From NCBI GenBank assembly GCA_003993805.1, contig RSEF01000031.1:21912637-21976636 (forward strand): a DNA stretch of 64,000 nt, given 5' to 3'. Positions 1 through 13,500 of this stretch are shown piece after piece. Under the pieces are notes generated by a model. That model saw nothing but the letters and a program-made list of their open reading frames with translations, did no database searches and was not told the origin of the DNA. Every line of letters starts with the position of its first letter. Within the stretch, counting starts at the first letter, position 1. The translations under genes and the position numbers were made by a program. This DNA is from Himantopus leucocephalus (taxonomy: Eukaryota; Chordata; Aves; Charadriiformes; Recurvirostridae).

Positions 1-61
1 GTGGGCCAACAGCATGGTGTGGCTTCTGTGCATGCTGGGAGCACTTGGCCCAGGTCCTTGT

Positions 62-117
62 GGGAGTGTTGGGGGTGTGTGGGTGGTAGGAGAACATGGG
101 CGGGGGGGGAGAAGGGG
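62..117 (+). other. G-quadruplex-prone G-rich tract
   Basis: Several G runs of three or more lie close together on the + strand, including GGGCGGGGGGGGAGAAGGGG at 98-117, which fits the G3+N1-7 pattern. It belongs to a G-rich opening block that contrasts with the AT-rich intron after it; the origin of this block is unknown. Confidence 0.5.
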
Positions 118-847
118 TGGTGTGTTGTGTGCTGCTTGTCCCTCTTGGATGGGCCAGACTGTCTGGAAAGATGGAATTGTGTGGGAGTTGTATGAAGGAG
201 TATGTACTGCTGAGGTGCTGTTGGAAGACTATAGTGCAGTGGGAGGCAAAAGTGAACCATGTAAACTCTAAGAAACGATCCATAGAGCGGCTCCCAGATT
301 TCATCGTGTAGGTAAATAGTTGGATTATTCCAGAACATGGTACAGGAATGAGGTAAAGTGTATGCAGTATGGACAATCAGATCAGGGTCCAGGAGCTAGA
401 ACATCGTATGTGGCAGGAACACCCAGCGTATGCTAGAAATCCAGCACCCTAATGAAACGAGACATTACTGAACATAGTTTTAGTACGGGGGTAGTGTATG
501 CGTGTAGAGTGTTAGAATGTCTGCCAAGCTTTAGATGATTTGAAGTTACATTTTAAGCATTATTCTTTTTCTACACAAAGGTGTTGCTATTGTAATAAAA
601 ATACGCATATTAAACATGAATGTAACAGAGGATACAAAATTATGAAAATCAGTGTAATTACCTAATTTTATGGAAAAGGTTGTATGAAAAAACATTTTTA
701 GCTATGGACATTGTTAGTGTCAGAGGGGGGATTAGAGTTTCAGAACTGGTGCATTGTTCCGCATTACGCAGTGGCACATAATGCCACACAGCCAAAAGCA
801 GGGATGGATAGACAGTCTTCATTCTAGTTTTTGTACGCGTTTACAGA

Positions 848-947
848 NNNNNNNNNNNNNNNNNNNNNNNNNNNNNNNNNNNNNNNNNNNNNNNNNNNNN
901 NNNNNNNNNNNNNNNNNNNNNNNNNNNNNNNNNNNNNNNNNNNNNNN
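848..947. other. Assembly gap, 100 N
   Basis: Exactly 100 N, the usual placeholder for a gap of unknown size. The flanks are ordinary AT-rich intron. Confidence 0.99.
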
Positions 948-3900
948 AGTTTTCTTCTCTGCAAACTTTGTATTTTTACAAAATCACTTTTCTGATAGAT
1001 ACCAAGATTCCATAAACGTAAAACTCATAAACCCTGAGTGGATGACTTCACTTATCACTAGACGGTAGTCATCCTGAGGGCAAAGGCAGAAAATATTATC
1101 AACATAACTATTCAAGATAAGTGAAAGCAAGTAAGTATAGTACTTCCACTTCAAATACAGTGGAAGTCCAAGTAGTTAAAATACAATACTTTATAATATG
1201 ATTTGGAGGGAATGTAGTGCTTTATGTTCTTAGGATAAGAAATGTGCAGTATTAGATTTCTTGTTTTTAAGGCATTTGGTTTTTTAGTTGTCATTATTTT
1301 GAGAACAACTCCCATTAATCTACTGAATTCTGCATTTATTAGGCAATGGATTCTTGTAAGTCCTGTCAAAAGTGAGGGCTACTGTTGACTCATAAAAATC
1401 TTACACAAGAAGGGAAATTGGTGTGGAAGGTAAATTTGCTCTTGGCTTTGTGGCACAGCTACGACTATGAGGGGACCGAAGTAGATTTTGGACCAGTCTC
1501 ACATTTTTTTTCTTCTTCTTGAATCCTCTGACAGTGGTGTTCACAACGCATAAGATGTGTTCCAGACAAAAGCGAAGACTGCAGGAATGGTGGGTTTATC
1601 CTTTCTGCACATCACTTCTTCAGGCATGCATCTGCTGTGATGCAAATAGAAACCTTAAATTAGCTAATGGGCTAATGGTCCAGATGAGTAGTAAGGTGAT
1701 TACTCTTCCTGATGGCGAAAAAATTGTAGCACACCCTTTTCTGTCACCTTACTTCATCCACACCCTATTCTAACCTGTTGGAGGTGTTTGTCTCATCTAC
1801 GTGTTATGCCTGGGTTTTTGGGCAGTGTAAGCTCTTTTCAGCAGAGGCTGGTTTTTGCTGTGGTCGTATGATGCCTAGAACAATGAGGACTTGTAGCACT
1901 GTTGTATATGTAAGAATAATAATGCTTCTCACCACTGGGCTCTTTGCATTTTGGACCAAGTGGTTTTATTCTTGAGAGCAGAAAATCTGGGGTTTTCTCG
2001 TTTATGACAGATCTTCCCTCAAAATAGTTTTTCTTTAGAAGTCTTTAAACAAAGCCAACCTGCTCCGGTTTTCCAGAGTTTCTGCAAATTGACTTTGTTG
2101 CATCCTAAAGGAGGAATGCTGCAGTCTGAAATCACTATACAGTTTTGAACAAAACCAAAAAAAATGCAGTCATTACTTAGTTTCAGATAAAATCTAGAGT
2201 AAGAACATCTAAAATAAATTATCATTTATTCCAAAGAGTTTTTCAACCAAAAAGGACCATTGTGTCTACCTGTAGTGGCATAGCTGGGTTTTTTTTGGCT
2301 GGGAGGAATATCATGTGGCTGGAGGGACATACCCAGGAGTACTTACAATTTTCTGTTTTCACATGTCCTTCTAGAAGAAAAGAGATATGTAGAAAATAAA
2401 AGCTGCAGATTGTTTGTTCACATACTTGCCGTATTTTAATATTGGAATAGAAAACGTGCAACAGCATTAATGTATTTGGTGAGTTTAGTGGTTACTACAT
2501 TTTCAAGTAAGTTCCTAACGTATGATTAATTTCAGTTGACTTGATTTGTGTGAAGTAAGCTGGAATGCACCTTACTGTAACACTCTTAAGACAACAGTTT
2601 TGCTTAAGTCTTATTGGATTTATTTTTTTTGCTTCCCTTCTCCCAGCACTGAATTTATGTAATGACAATATTGAACTATACCAAGTACTTCTTCTATTGA
2701 AAGTATTTGTATGTATCTTGAGGGTATGATTTAGTTGCTTGAATATGAAAATCTGAATTCTAATCTGTCAGTATGTACAACAGTACTTGTTTGCCTCAAC
2801 AAAATCAGTGAAATTCCATGCTTCTCTTGGCTTACTCAGTGGTGATAACCTTCTGAATAGGTTATCAGTATAATTTACCTACTTTTTATACTTGGCCTGT
2901 GATTTGATAAGAATTTCATTTGTTAAACTGTATAATTATGTATTGCTAAATTTAATCTCAAAACATCCTCATTGCTCTTTATCGTCAGTGATGATAAGTT
3001 CTCTTGAATGATAGCATTGTGTATCCTTAGTATGTAACACACCTATTTTTGTTAGTTTGGGTAGTTTTCAGTAGCTTGATTCCATGTTTGTTTTTAAATT
3101 AAGCTTTGGTAGAGAAAAGCTTAAGTTAAACCAGGGGTTTGCTTAATACAAATATGCTGTCGAAATGATTAAACTTTTTCTTTAGTTAGCGTGTTGATAT
3201 TTTCAGGAGCAACGCAGCAGGACTGAAGAAAGCACATTCAGTTGATCTGGGTTTCTGAATGTTCCATCATTTTTTTCACAAGTGCGTGCTTGACTACCCT
3301 TGCACTTATCAAAAACAGTGATCTGTAATGATCTCACGTGGTTGGCAGCCCAGATTCATCTGCAAAACAGCACTGTGCCCTGCAGCACCATACTGGGGTG
3401 TGTGCTTAGCTCTGACTCAGAGATCATCATCATTTCCTGCAGCAGCTAGTTAGCCTAATGCTGCGTAGCCTGAGATGTGACAAAATCGCAGCACGAGGTG
3501 ATATGGCTACAGGCATTTGGACTATTAAAGCTAGACTTGTAAAGGATATGACGTGTGCCTTTGTATGACATTGCAGCATGATTCCTGTCTCAACCACGGA
3601 TGAATGACATGTTTCTGCTTTTCTACAGTGATAAAGTGTGCTGGGAGACATTGGTGAATAGGAAGACCAGAATCTATCCTTTAGAGAGAGTGACTACATT
3701 ATCTGTTTTTAAAGATATGGCTAGTATAACGTACTAAGTAGTCAGAATATAAAAGCAGGATATTACTTTCTGGAATTATTACTGTAACGGCTTTTTAGAG
3801 CTCTAAGTGGGTGATGTTTTAGTGGCTATCTGCTGAGCTGTAATATAAAACATATGAGTATCAGTAATGTAGTGTTCAGTCCAGCTTCGGTCTGACAAAC

Positions 3901-6900
3901 TCTTGGAAGTTTAGCAGATTTTTGCAAAATCATACTGTACCTCTCCTATGTTAAATAGGTATGAAGCTGCTATTGTGTCTGAGTTTGTCTACTGGGAAAA
4001 AATCAATAAAGAAAAATCAAGAGAGCAAGGTATGCTGTTTCTCTGAAGAATACGGAGAAATAAAGAATCTGTGTCAATCAGTAAACAGTCTCCACAATCA
4101 TGTGAAATCTAATGCAACACCTTGGAAGGAAGAGATGATCTGATTACATTGCTGTTTCACCAGACTGTGGGAGGAAACATGAACTGTTGAATGCTAGTTT
4201 ACCAGTTAGAGGCTTGGGGTTTTTCATTGGTCACTTTTAAAAATTTCATTGTCGTTACTTTTCTGTATCAGCTAAATTTATGCTAGCCACAATGAGGCAA
4301 GAGATTATACCTCCCCATAAAAATAAGTCAGAGCTCTGTAATCAATTTAAGCTAGGTTGAGAAAACAATCAGTCACTTTTTAATTGGTCACACACCCATA
4401 TATACATCAAACTAGTTGTCCAGCCCTTCTAAATTGTGTGCTGCCACTACCTGCACAGACTTTCTCGAGGTTTTGAAAGATTGAAAAATAATTTTGATGT
4501 AATGTTTAGTTACGCATTTGTCGAAGGGAAATTATTAAAAAGCAGGTGATTATGTTAACATTGATTTATGTGAATGCTTTATCATTTAATTTATGTCTTC
4601 AAAGGTAAAATCCATTTATATGGGTAGTGGTAATTTTGCAGTTAAGATTTGAAGAATGAGTAATCCCAACGACTGTCTTTACTCTTTTATATTCAAGACG
4701 TTTGGGGAAGTGGCTTTTGCTGATGTTATTTTGTCTTTCAGATGTATGCCTACATTTGGCTTTCAAGCTGAATGTAGTTGTTTGAGGTTGTTTGTAATGA
4801 TTATTTGAAAAGCTGGGCTAGAGCTTATGTTAATAGAAAGTCTAATGTTTCATTAAACTGAACCAAATTAATGGTTTGGGGCCTCTATTTTGCAAAATCC
4901 AGGAAATTAAGGATTAATGTTCAAACTGTGAGCGTGTTCTTCCTTACTACTGAGACGGTTAGAAGATCACAGAATGCTACATGTTGTAGTTCCTCTTGAA
5001 CCTGTCTCTGTTACGTCAAATGGACAGTATGTGGAAGTTGTGCCAAAGCAAGTTTTCAGTGGAACAGAGTAGTTGTGTGTTAAAAGTACTGAATTAATCT
5101 TAAATTGTAGATTCAACTTTCCGTTCTCTTCATCCACATTGCTTAAGATGACTGATAATTTGCGAGACTGCTTTCTGTGGTGGAGTCACTGGTGTGAATC
5201 TCAGAATAATAATGATGATGGTATAACCTTGTGGCAGTACAGCTTACAGAAAGGTGTGGACAGCCTTGTTTTTAGCTTGTCCATGTAAGAGTTAATTGCT
5301 AGCATAGTAGTATGTCTTAGAGAATTTGAGGAATGTAATGTGATGGTACTTCAAGACATAGTTCAGGAAAGGGGGAACATTTGCTCATTGTGAATCCCAT
5401 GGTACTGTTTTAATGACAATTTGAGTGTTTCTTAGGGCTAAATTCAATGTAAGTTATAGGCACAGATTCTAATGCAAAACACTTGTCATCTGTGGAAGCA
5501 AAAAATGTGAGATTTTGTCTAATTTTTGCTGTAAGTGCATTGCTCATGTCTGAGATAACAACCTTTGTGTAATTAACAGTTTATAAACAGCGAAGACTTG
5601 AGTAAAATTGCTTTTTTGAAGGAGAGTTCTATCTCCGTTGCCAAAATAGGGCTTGAAACATGAAGTTCCAAGAAAATTGCCAAACAAACTTCAAAGCAAA
5701 AACCCGAAATTGACAACAACAAAATCCTACTCTCAGATACTGAAAACTCAGAGTTCTTGAGTCATTGTATGAATCCAGAAGCTAGAGCTTGAAGAATAAC
5801 TGCACGTGCTACATCATACAGTTACAACAGTTGACGACACACTCACTTTAGTTTGCCTGCAATCCTGCCTGTATTGGAGCAGATGTTGTTTAAACACTTT
5901 TAATACAGACGTATGCCATCCTGTGTTGTGTAGTTTGACAGGCAATATTTCCTGTAGAGTCTCAGGCTGTTCTTGTTGCTGCCGCCAGCACTGCTAGATC
6001 TGGCACCTAAAGCTATTGCTGCTGTTGTGTCAGGTAGGCTTTCATAGCTGTGAACAGTAAGTTAACTGATGTGTTCAAAATTCAAATGTTAACTATAATT
6101 ATCACCGCTTGCTTTTTTGTCTCCACAGTGGATTTTGCTTTACTAGTCATTTTATGTGATGCTTCATTCTTGACACACCAGGGTGAATTAAGTCTTCGTT
6201 GTGAAATTTTTCCTCTTCACAGTATTAGCTCATAGCTATTCACACACTGTAAATCATATCCTTGCACTCGTTTTCTTCCTTTTCTTCTTTCTTCTACAGT
6301 GAGTCACTGACACTTGCTTTCATGAATTCTCTGTGACCTACTTCTATTTGTGAGCAATTAGTACATTACTTTGGTAGTAAAATACTCCTTTCCTGGTAGG
6401 GATATTTTTACAGGGCAAACTATATGCAAAATCTGTTTTCGTAAATTGCTTGTATACTGTGTGTGCTTAAGGTGGCCTTAGTCTTTTCTCTGTATTCTTG
6501 TGGGATACTGTATCATTGTATAGATTTAAGTCTAGTATGGGAAAGTATACTAGGGATAAAAGTTAATTTTAAATTGTCATTTTGCCTTGTTTCTGTGTTC
6601 TTGGATTTTCATGAGAAAATGGGGTGTTATTGGCCACTGAAGGGATCAGGAGAACTATAAATGAGAAATGAAGCTTACTTGGTCCTGAAAATTCCAAGTT
6701 TCACTAAAAACATTACTTACAGAAAGCAAGCTGGGTAAACAAAAAATATGGATAGATTTTTGTGGACCAGATTCATTCCTGGAGGTACATTTCATTTCAT
6801 TAGAGCTCTACTTGGAGACTTGTAGTGTTGAATGCGTACTGGGGTTTTTTTTCCAGAAAAATGCTACTCATTTTCCAATTTCACTCAGCCGATTTTCATG

Positions 6901-8329
6901 AGACGTAACCATGTGGATAACTTTAAGGTCAAACTGTGTTATAGTTGTGCTGGGTCACTGTTTGTGCGAAAGAGCTTGAAGTATACCATGCAGAGAAGAA
7001 AACTTCCTCTCTGCCTGGATCATGCATCATCTCTTCTCAGAGCCTGTATGAGAGATTGTAACCCAGCACTATTGTGTTTTGATTTCCAGAAAACCCATCT
7101 TTGATAGGCTTAAGGGATTCTAAAGTTGTAAAGTGATTGTGAAGTTGGTTCAGAAATTTGGATACTCAGATCATTAAAGTGACGTAGCATGTCAGGGGCA
7201 AGGGAACATTTGGTGGCATAACATGAATGCTTTATCAGTACTTATTTGGGACGGCCTAGTAATTTGTTTCTGACCTCACTGTTTGAGTAATCCAGTCACT
7301 TGAAATATACGCCACTGAACCTTTTTTTAATACTGCACCATACTATTTTTAATTGTATAAATGTGCATGTACATATAAGTGTTAGGTCTGTGGCAGCAAA
7401 CTGAAACACATAAATCATCTGATCTTTCTTGGCTTGTCTGGTGCTTGATGATTAAGCATTACCAAAAAAAAAAAAAAGCAAGTGGATGTCAGAAGCCTTG
7501 TGTTGTCATACCTGCTGATGACTACCCGTGGAGATGTTTGAATTGCTTCACTGGAGATTATTCAGACGTTTCCAATTACCTCACCGTGACTTTGCAGCAA
7601 AGCAGTGTGATCTGCATGTATAATAGATTGCCTTCCTCAGTAGGTGTGCTGCCGCGTGGAGCTCAAGTTTGCTCCCAGACCTAGTCTACACAGTGGGTTT
7701 TGTACAGGGGTAATTATTTGATCTGTAGCTACTCAGTTAGTTTTGCTGATGTAGCTTTGCTAGTACACAATTAGAGTTGAAAAAGTTTGTATTCTCATGA
7801 TTTATTTTCATTTCCATCTGGGAAAATCTGAACCAGTAAAAGAGTTTTACCCTATAGTGTAACTATGTCTGTAGAAGGGGGAATATGCTCATGTAGCTAT
7901 ACCAGTATAGATGCACAGCTAACTCTTAAGTGTAGATACTGTATATCTAATAAAAATTTGTGGTGGGAAGAAGTCATTGATGTAGCTTCTGTAGTTTTGT
8001 AAATGGTGTCAGCTATGTGCCAGCGCATATTTTGGGTTTTTTCAATTAAATTTGTCATGAAGTTTTGTTAAGTAAAAAATAATAAACAACAGTTAGTTAT
8101 ATAAGCTCAGTTTTCTTCTAGAAAAAAAAAAGACTACACATACAGTTTGTTTCTATTGGTATTTGTTGTTTTGCAATTAAAGGGATGTAGCTGTGTTTGG
8201 TAACTCGAAGGGCAAAAAGACTAATTTGTTATAGTTCCATATGACTTGTGGGGAATGTCACCTTGCTGGCTGCACGTATGTGTCCGGTGATGTCTTGATG
8301 TTGTGACCATGGAGTGTTTGGTTGCTTAC

Positions 8330-8600
8330 ATTTCAGCGTGACTTTGCAGACGGCCGGTTTGGACTGAACAAACAGCCTCTTCATGAAAGCCGCCATAGCT
8401 GGCATTAATTGATGCCCTCTTCAGCAGGCTCAACAGACACCAACAGCTGAATGGTCACAGTGAAAGGATTATTTTTTCTTTCCCCCTCCCTGGGAGAATA
8501 ATGCTTCTAGATGCTTAATTATGATTTAATTAAGAAACTTCTGGTCAGCTGACAGTGGGAGGGAAGGAGAACGTGGGTCTCAGTAAATAGAAGGGGGTCT
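8330..8600. promoter_or_regulatory. Candidate conserved non-coding element with homeobox-type sites
   Basis: Three TAAT-type cores fall within about 130 bases: the near-palindrome GGCATTAATTGATGCC at 8401-8416, CTTAATTATG near 8515 and TTTAATTAAG near 8526. The segment has a more balanced composition than its surroundings and no open frame of note. Such clusters occur in developmental enhancers, but conservation is not visible in a single sequence. Confidence 0.25.
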
Positions 8601-10129
8601 TTTGTTTGCAAGCTAAATTTCTGAACTGCAGTCAATGTGTGTGCGCTCAAATGTGGGGCACTGATGGTGCTGCCAGAGGTCTTTGGGAACAAATGTAGTT
8701 TTGAGGTTGAATGCCTTCTGCTTATTTGTTTGTGTTCAGGCTCTTAAACAGTAAGGGACATACTTTTCAAACACCCATATTTTGTCCTAAATAGTGATTT
8801 TATTTTTTTTTTTAAGGTGTTTTCTTTATTTCCTGAGTTCCAATGTTAACTGCTTAATCACCACTTACTACTCATGTTCAAGCAAAAGACAGTACAGAGT
8901 ATTAATTGCAAAATGTTTATCACTTGTATGGAAGCTGTGATATTTATATAATGTTGCCTCTTGCCTTTTTAAAAAGTTCAGAAATAAAAAGGAACAGGAC
9001 CATTTTTCTGTTATTTGCATTAATTCCTTTGAAGAAAGGGTGCTAACTTACCTCATATTACTTAGTTTAAAATTAGGTATTTATTACAAATTTTTGACAA
9101 CTCTCATATATGTAAGAGGAAAGGAGAGAGAGGTAAACCACTGCAGTTAATGCCACAGTGCGTAGAAGGGATGAAGCTCATTTCCCTCACGTGTCAAATC
9201 GTCAGCAGGCAACTGTGCTTCGTCGTTGCGGTGCTTTCCAATCAGTGGATGTGTATCCTCACTTCTGGTTCTCAAGAGGTTAAATAATGACAGTGTTCAG
9301 GACTTTCCGGTCTTGCTGGGAGAGTGTGTCTGCAGGAGACTAACATCTTTGAATGCTTTTCCCTCCCCCCCCTTCCCCCTGGGCTGCAACAAAAGGAAGT
9401 CGGGGTTTGTTGTTGTTTCAGAAGCTACTTTCAGAAACTCTCTACTCAATTAAATTGCTTAAGGTGCTAGCTCGTGCTGCTGTACTATTTCACCATCATT
9501 CCAGTTGTTTTTAAAGATCACGTGGAAATTGGGCAGTAGTACATGGGAGGGGGAGGCTTGCAGATGCCCCTTCACTAGGAAGCACTCATGTCCCTGCTTC
9601 TGTTTCAAAACTGTGTGGAGCATTTGCTTCTTAAGTGGTGATAGGGCTTATGTATTTAAGTGGGATTAACAGTGATTTTGGTGAATACAGGCGAGCCCCG
9701 CTTATGGCCCTGTGAGTGTAGGCTATCATCTATTTGATAACTCTGTGTTTTTCTTGAAGATGTGAAGTTTATAGAAAACGGAGTTTTAGTGCAAGAGGCA
9801 TCAAGATTTTCTGGGGTGGTATTAGGGAACCTTCTTATTCTATTGTCTTATAGCTAAAATTCTAGCCAGTTTTGTTAGCATTAAAGTTAACATTGTTAAC
9901 CATTGGCATTAGCTGAACTCTGACATAGGGTCTTGTATAAGAGCATTTTGTTGTGTACTTGGCCAGATGGTGGATCTTGGGGATGTTTCTTTACAAGTGC
10001 TGAGGATGATTAGTTGAGGGACTTCTAAGACTTTCTCACGGATAATAAAGATTCTATCCTTGAATCTGTAGTGAAAGAACTCCTAGTCAAGCAAAGCAAG
10101 TATTCTTATCATTCTTGAAATGAAACATC

Positions 10130-10560
10130 CTGGAGCATATGAGCATACGGACCCTGAAAATGCTGCTAATTTACATGTTTTGAAACTTGGCAGAAAAGTG
10201 AAAATTCTGAGTGTCCTAAGCCGAACTATCTGCATTGTAATACTAAAAATCATGCCCTTAGGTCAAGAAGACCCTGGCCCAGGTGAAGACGTTTCCCCTG
10301 AGCATGCGTAATAGCTATAACTCAATTGTGCAATCATATGTAAATTACTAACCAAACAAATGGGGATAGGAGGTACTAATGTGATAATGATATTGTAAAA
10401 TGTGTATATAAACCATGCAGAGAGTCCTGTTCGGTGTGCATGATTTTTGGAAATATTCTACCTTGCACCCTGGCCAGAATAAAGCAATGTCTCCTCTCTA
10501 AACATAGTCTCTGTGTTTCGGGAGAATCAGAACTTTGACCTTTTTACAGGTAACAATTCC
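10130..10560 (+). mobile_element. Solo LTR, endogenous retrovirus, ERVL-like (approximate ends)
   Basis: A compact promoter and polyadenylation layout is visible: a TATA-like run (tgtatataaacc) at about 10403-10414, then AATAAA at 10478-10483, about 70 bases downstream. CTCTGTGTTTCGGGAGAA follows, a form common at the 3' end of avian ERVL LTRs as I remember them. The upstream GAGCATGCGTAATAG block also fits that LTR class. No gag or pol reading frame follows, so this is a solo LTR. I could not define a clean TG...CA pair or a target-site duplication, so the ends are estimates. Confidence 0.65.
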
Positions 10561-13500
10561 ACAAGTGATTTTTTTCAGGTGATGGAGGCTGAGTCCTTCC
10601 AGCTCAGGGATGCCCCAGGCCCAGCTGTGAAGTGGAGTGGGGCAGTTCCCCCACACTGAAGAGCAGTGGTGGCAATTCTCTGGCAGACAGCTCTCTTACC
10701 GCCTCATGAGGAGTCCAGCAATGTCTGGGACAACTTGGCTGGAACTGTAGTCGGATTTATCTGTGTCCTCCAAGACACTGGAAATGTGGTGTGCTTGGTA
10801 TGCTTATGGCATCTTTTATAGGAGAGATGAAGGACTCTTTGTAATAGACTGGTTGCTGTCTCTGCCAGTCAAGGTGGAGATGTCACCAGCTAAGTGTCTC
10901 CAAACAGAACAGTGGCATTTGAGAGCTGGACTAGTGTCATGCCTCCGCAAAATGTTTGTGTTAAAAATCGCATACGCATCTTTCAGGTCTAAGGCAAAGA
11001 TCCTTCTCTGAGTAATGCAATTTGAAACGAACCATAGTTGAGTAATTTGTTTAAGCTTGTTCATAAAGCAAAAGATGAGGTCAGGGTATTTATGAGGGAA
11101 AACAAGGGAAAGTGGGTTTTTTATATTTTTTTCTTGTTTTTCCTTTGAGTGAATTTACAAACTTTTAATTTAATATCATATTACTTCTTTCAGGTTTTTG
11201 TCCTATTAAACTCTCATTTTGCTTTTCTTCTGTTTAGTCCTGGTTGCGTAATGCTGTGAAAAAGGTTGCATTGAAGTATTGAATAATGAAATGAGGCTTA
11301 CTCAACGCTTTTCAAAAATTTAGTTCCGTAGTATTCTAAATTTTCTATTCTAGCATTCCCTTGTTGTAGACCACCTTCTGCCAGAAGGTTAAAGTTATGT
11401 ACCTACAGGCACACACACATATCACGCACACGGCTTGCTTTTTGGATGTTACTAGTTACAGATGAGCTATAATCTTTGTCTTTTTTGGTGTGAATTAACT
11501 AAAAAGTTAAGTCTGCCAGTTTCAGAAGAATCACAACTCAATAAAAGGCAGTCTCCCAGGAATATGCATCAACAATAAGCTAGGAATAATCAAAATATTT
11601 TAAGATCCAATACAAGCAATAATTTGCATAATTGTATTTTTAAAATAGGAAAATGAAGACACAGATGGCTTCTATAAGTTTTTAGCAACCTTCGTAATAT
11701 CTAAGACCCTTTCTAGCAAGGGAGAGTAAGTTATTTAGCAGTTAGTCTGTAAGTATTTTATTTTTCAGTTAGAAAATAAACACTGGTATGAAAAAGTAGC
11801 TTTTAGCTGCCCAAAGAGGAATAAAAAAAGTTCAGACGTTTTTGTTCCTAGTAGGTTTGATCTGGGAATGTCATTTTTCGTCAGTGAGGTGCATTGATCT
11901 GGCATTGTCTTACCTGTTCACCCCCTTGCGTCTTTGGTATTATTTGCTACAGGTTTAAAGACAACACATCTAGTCATCATGTGCTCCCTCATAGTTCTGG
12001 GAGGTTGACAGCTACCAAATTTAGCAAGGGAGGAAAGAAGCAGTCCTGTCTGGACTCACTACTCTTTCGAGTAAAACTGAATTTTTACTATTTAATTATA
12101 GGAGAAAGGAGTCAGGTAGAAATAGAAATTATTTTAGGGGTTAAACCAGAAGAGAACTACTGGGTTTGAAAGTGAAACCATGTGAAATCTCTCTACTTCA
12201 GGCAGCTCCCAATTTCCTACCGTTGAATTTTAGGATATGATTAATTAAGTTGTACTTCAAGATTATTACGAAAAAGGGGTGGGGGTTGGTTTTTTTTTTT
12301 TAAAAAAAATATAATCTCAGAACTGTCCTAAAAACTGTGGAATAATGTAGTGAGTAACATTTTTAGGAGCTTGTCTTTTAGTGGCTTTTCTCATGGGGAG
12401 AGTCTCTGGAGTGCAGTGCAGAGTAGACAGTGTTTTGTGTGATAAAGGATACTGTGTAGACTTTTGTTTTAGTAAGCCTCTGACTCTTTTTATGTGAAAG
12501 TAGCCTTGGCAACATAAATTAGTTTGACGGGTACAAACAAATTGAGGTGGTTGAAAGGAAGATGAAGCACAACTTCTGTGGCAAGAAGCAGAGCAGATGA
12601 AGTAATTCCTTCTTTCCTTCACCCAACTGAGGCACCAGACTTTCTAGGCTGGCCACGTGTATAACCAGGTGATAATTTCAGACCATGGCAGTCCTTTGGG
12701 GCTTTTATGGAGTATTGACACCATGCACACTCTTGGCCAAGAGAAGCGCTCCCTAAAGCTACTCTCCGTGTTATTTGGGGAATGCTTTCAATGCTCTGAG
12801 GAGGTCTGTCTGGCTTGTGATCCTGGCCCACTAGTTCCATGATATATGGTGAGTTATGAACAGTGATGTTCAGAGCTGTGGTTGTTGGAAACAACCATCA
12901 GCAAGGGAAAAGCAAAGAAAGCCAAGAACTGGTAGGTCTAAGTGGAAAACAGAATGAGAAAGCTCAGGAGAAGGTGGACAAGGTTTCACTGTGGTAGGTA
13001 TCTGGGTAAACAGGTCTTCCGTCTGTAGTTTGGAGACACTCCCATGTTTTGTCTTAATTCTGAACTATGCTGGCCTCAGTTTCAACCGGAGTTACAGAAA
13101 GCTGAGGGTATGTGCTTAGCTCCCTTGCAGTACTGAAATGGCCTGGGGAATTGGCTGTGGTTAGTTCTGGAGTCTGGATGGATGTTGTTCAAAGGAAATA
13201 TGACTGTAACAGGACCCGTTTGTTTATTGGTTTTGTTTAGGGTTTTTTTGAAGGGCTGGACTGGATAAAAAATGCCAGTAGATGTGCTGCTCTGTTCAGT
13301 GTCAGTGTGGAAAAGGCTTTTGCTCTATACATTAACTTCAGCTGGGGGCGGAAGGGTAAGGAGGAGATCCCCCAGCTACCTTCTTGCCTGAGTCTGACTT
13401 GATATTGTGAGCAGCAGCAGTCATGAGGCACCAGCCTAGCTCCTAAAAGTGGGGACAGAGCCAGTGGCAAGCACCACATGTGACAGTGTCCATGCTACAG

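Noticed and set aside
754..1068. Open frame across the first N block
   Set aside because: About a third of it is N; the rest has no similarity to anything recognised.
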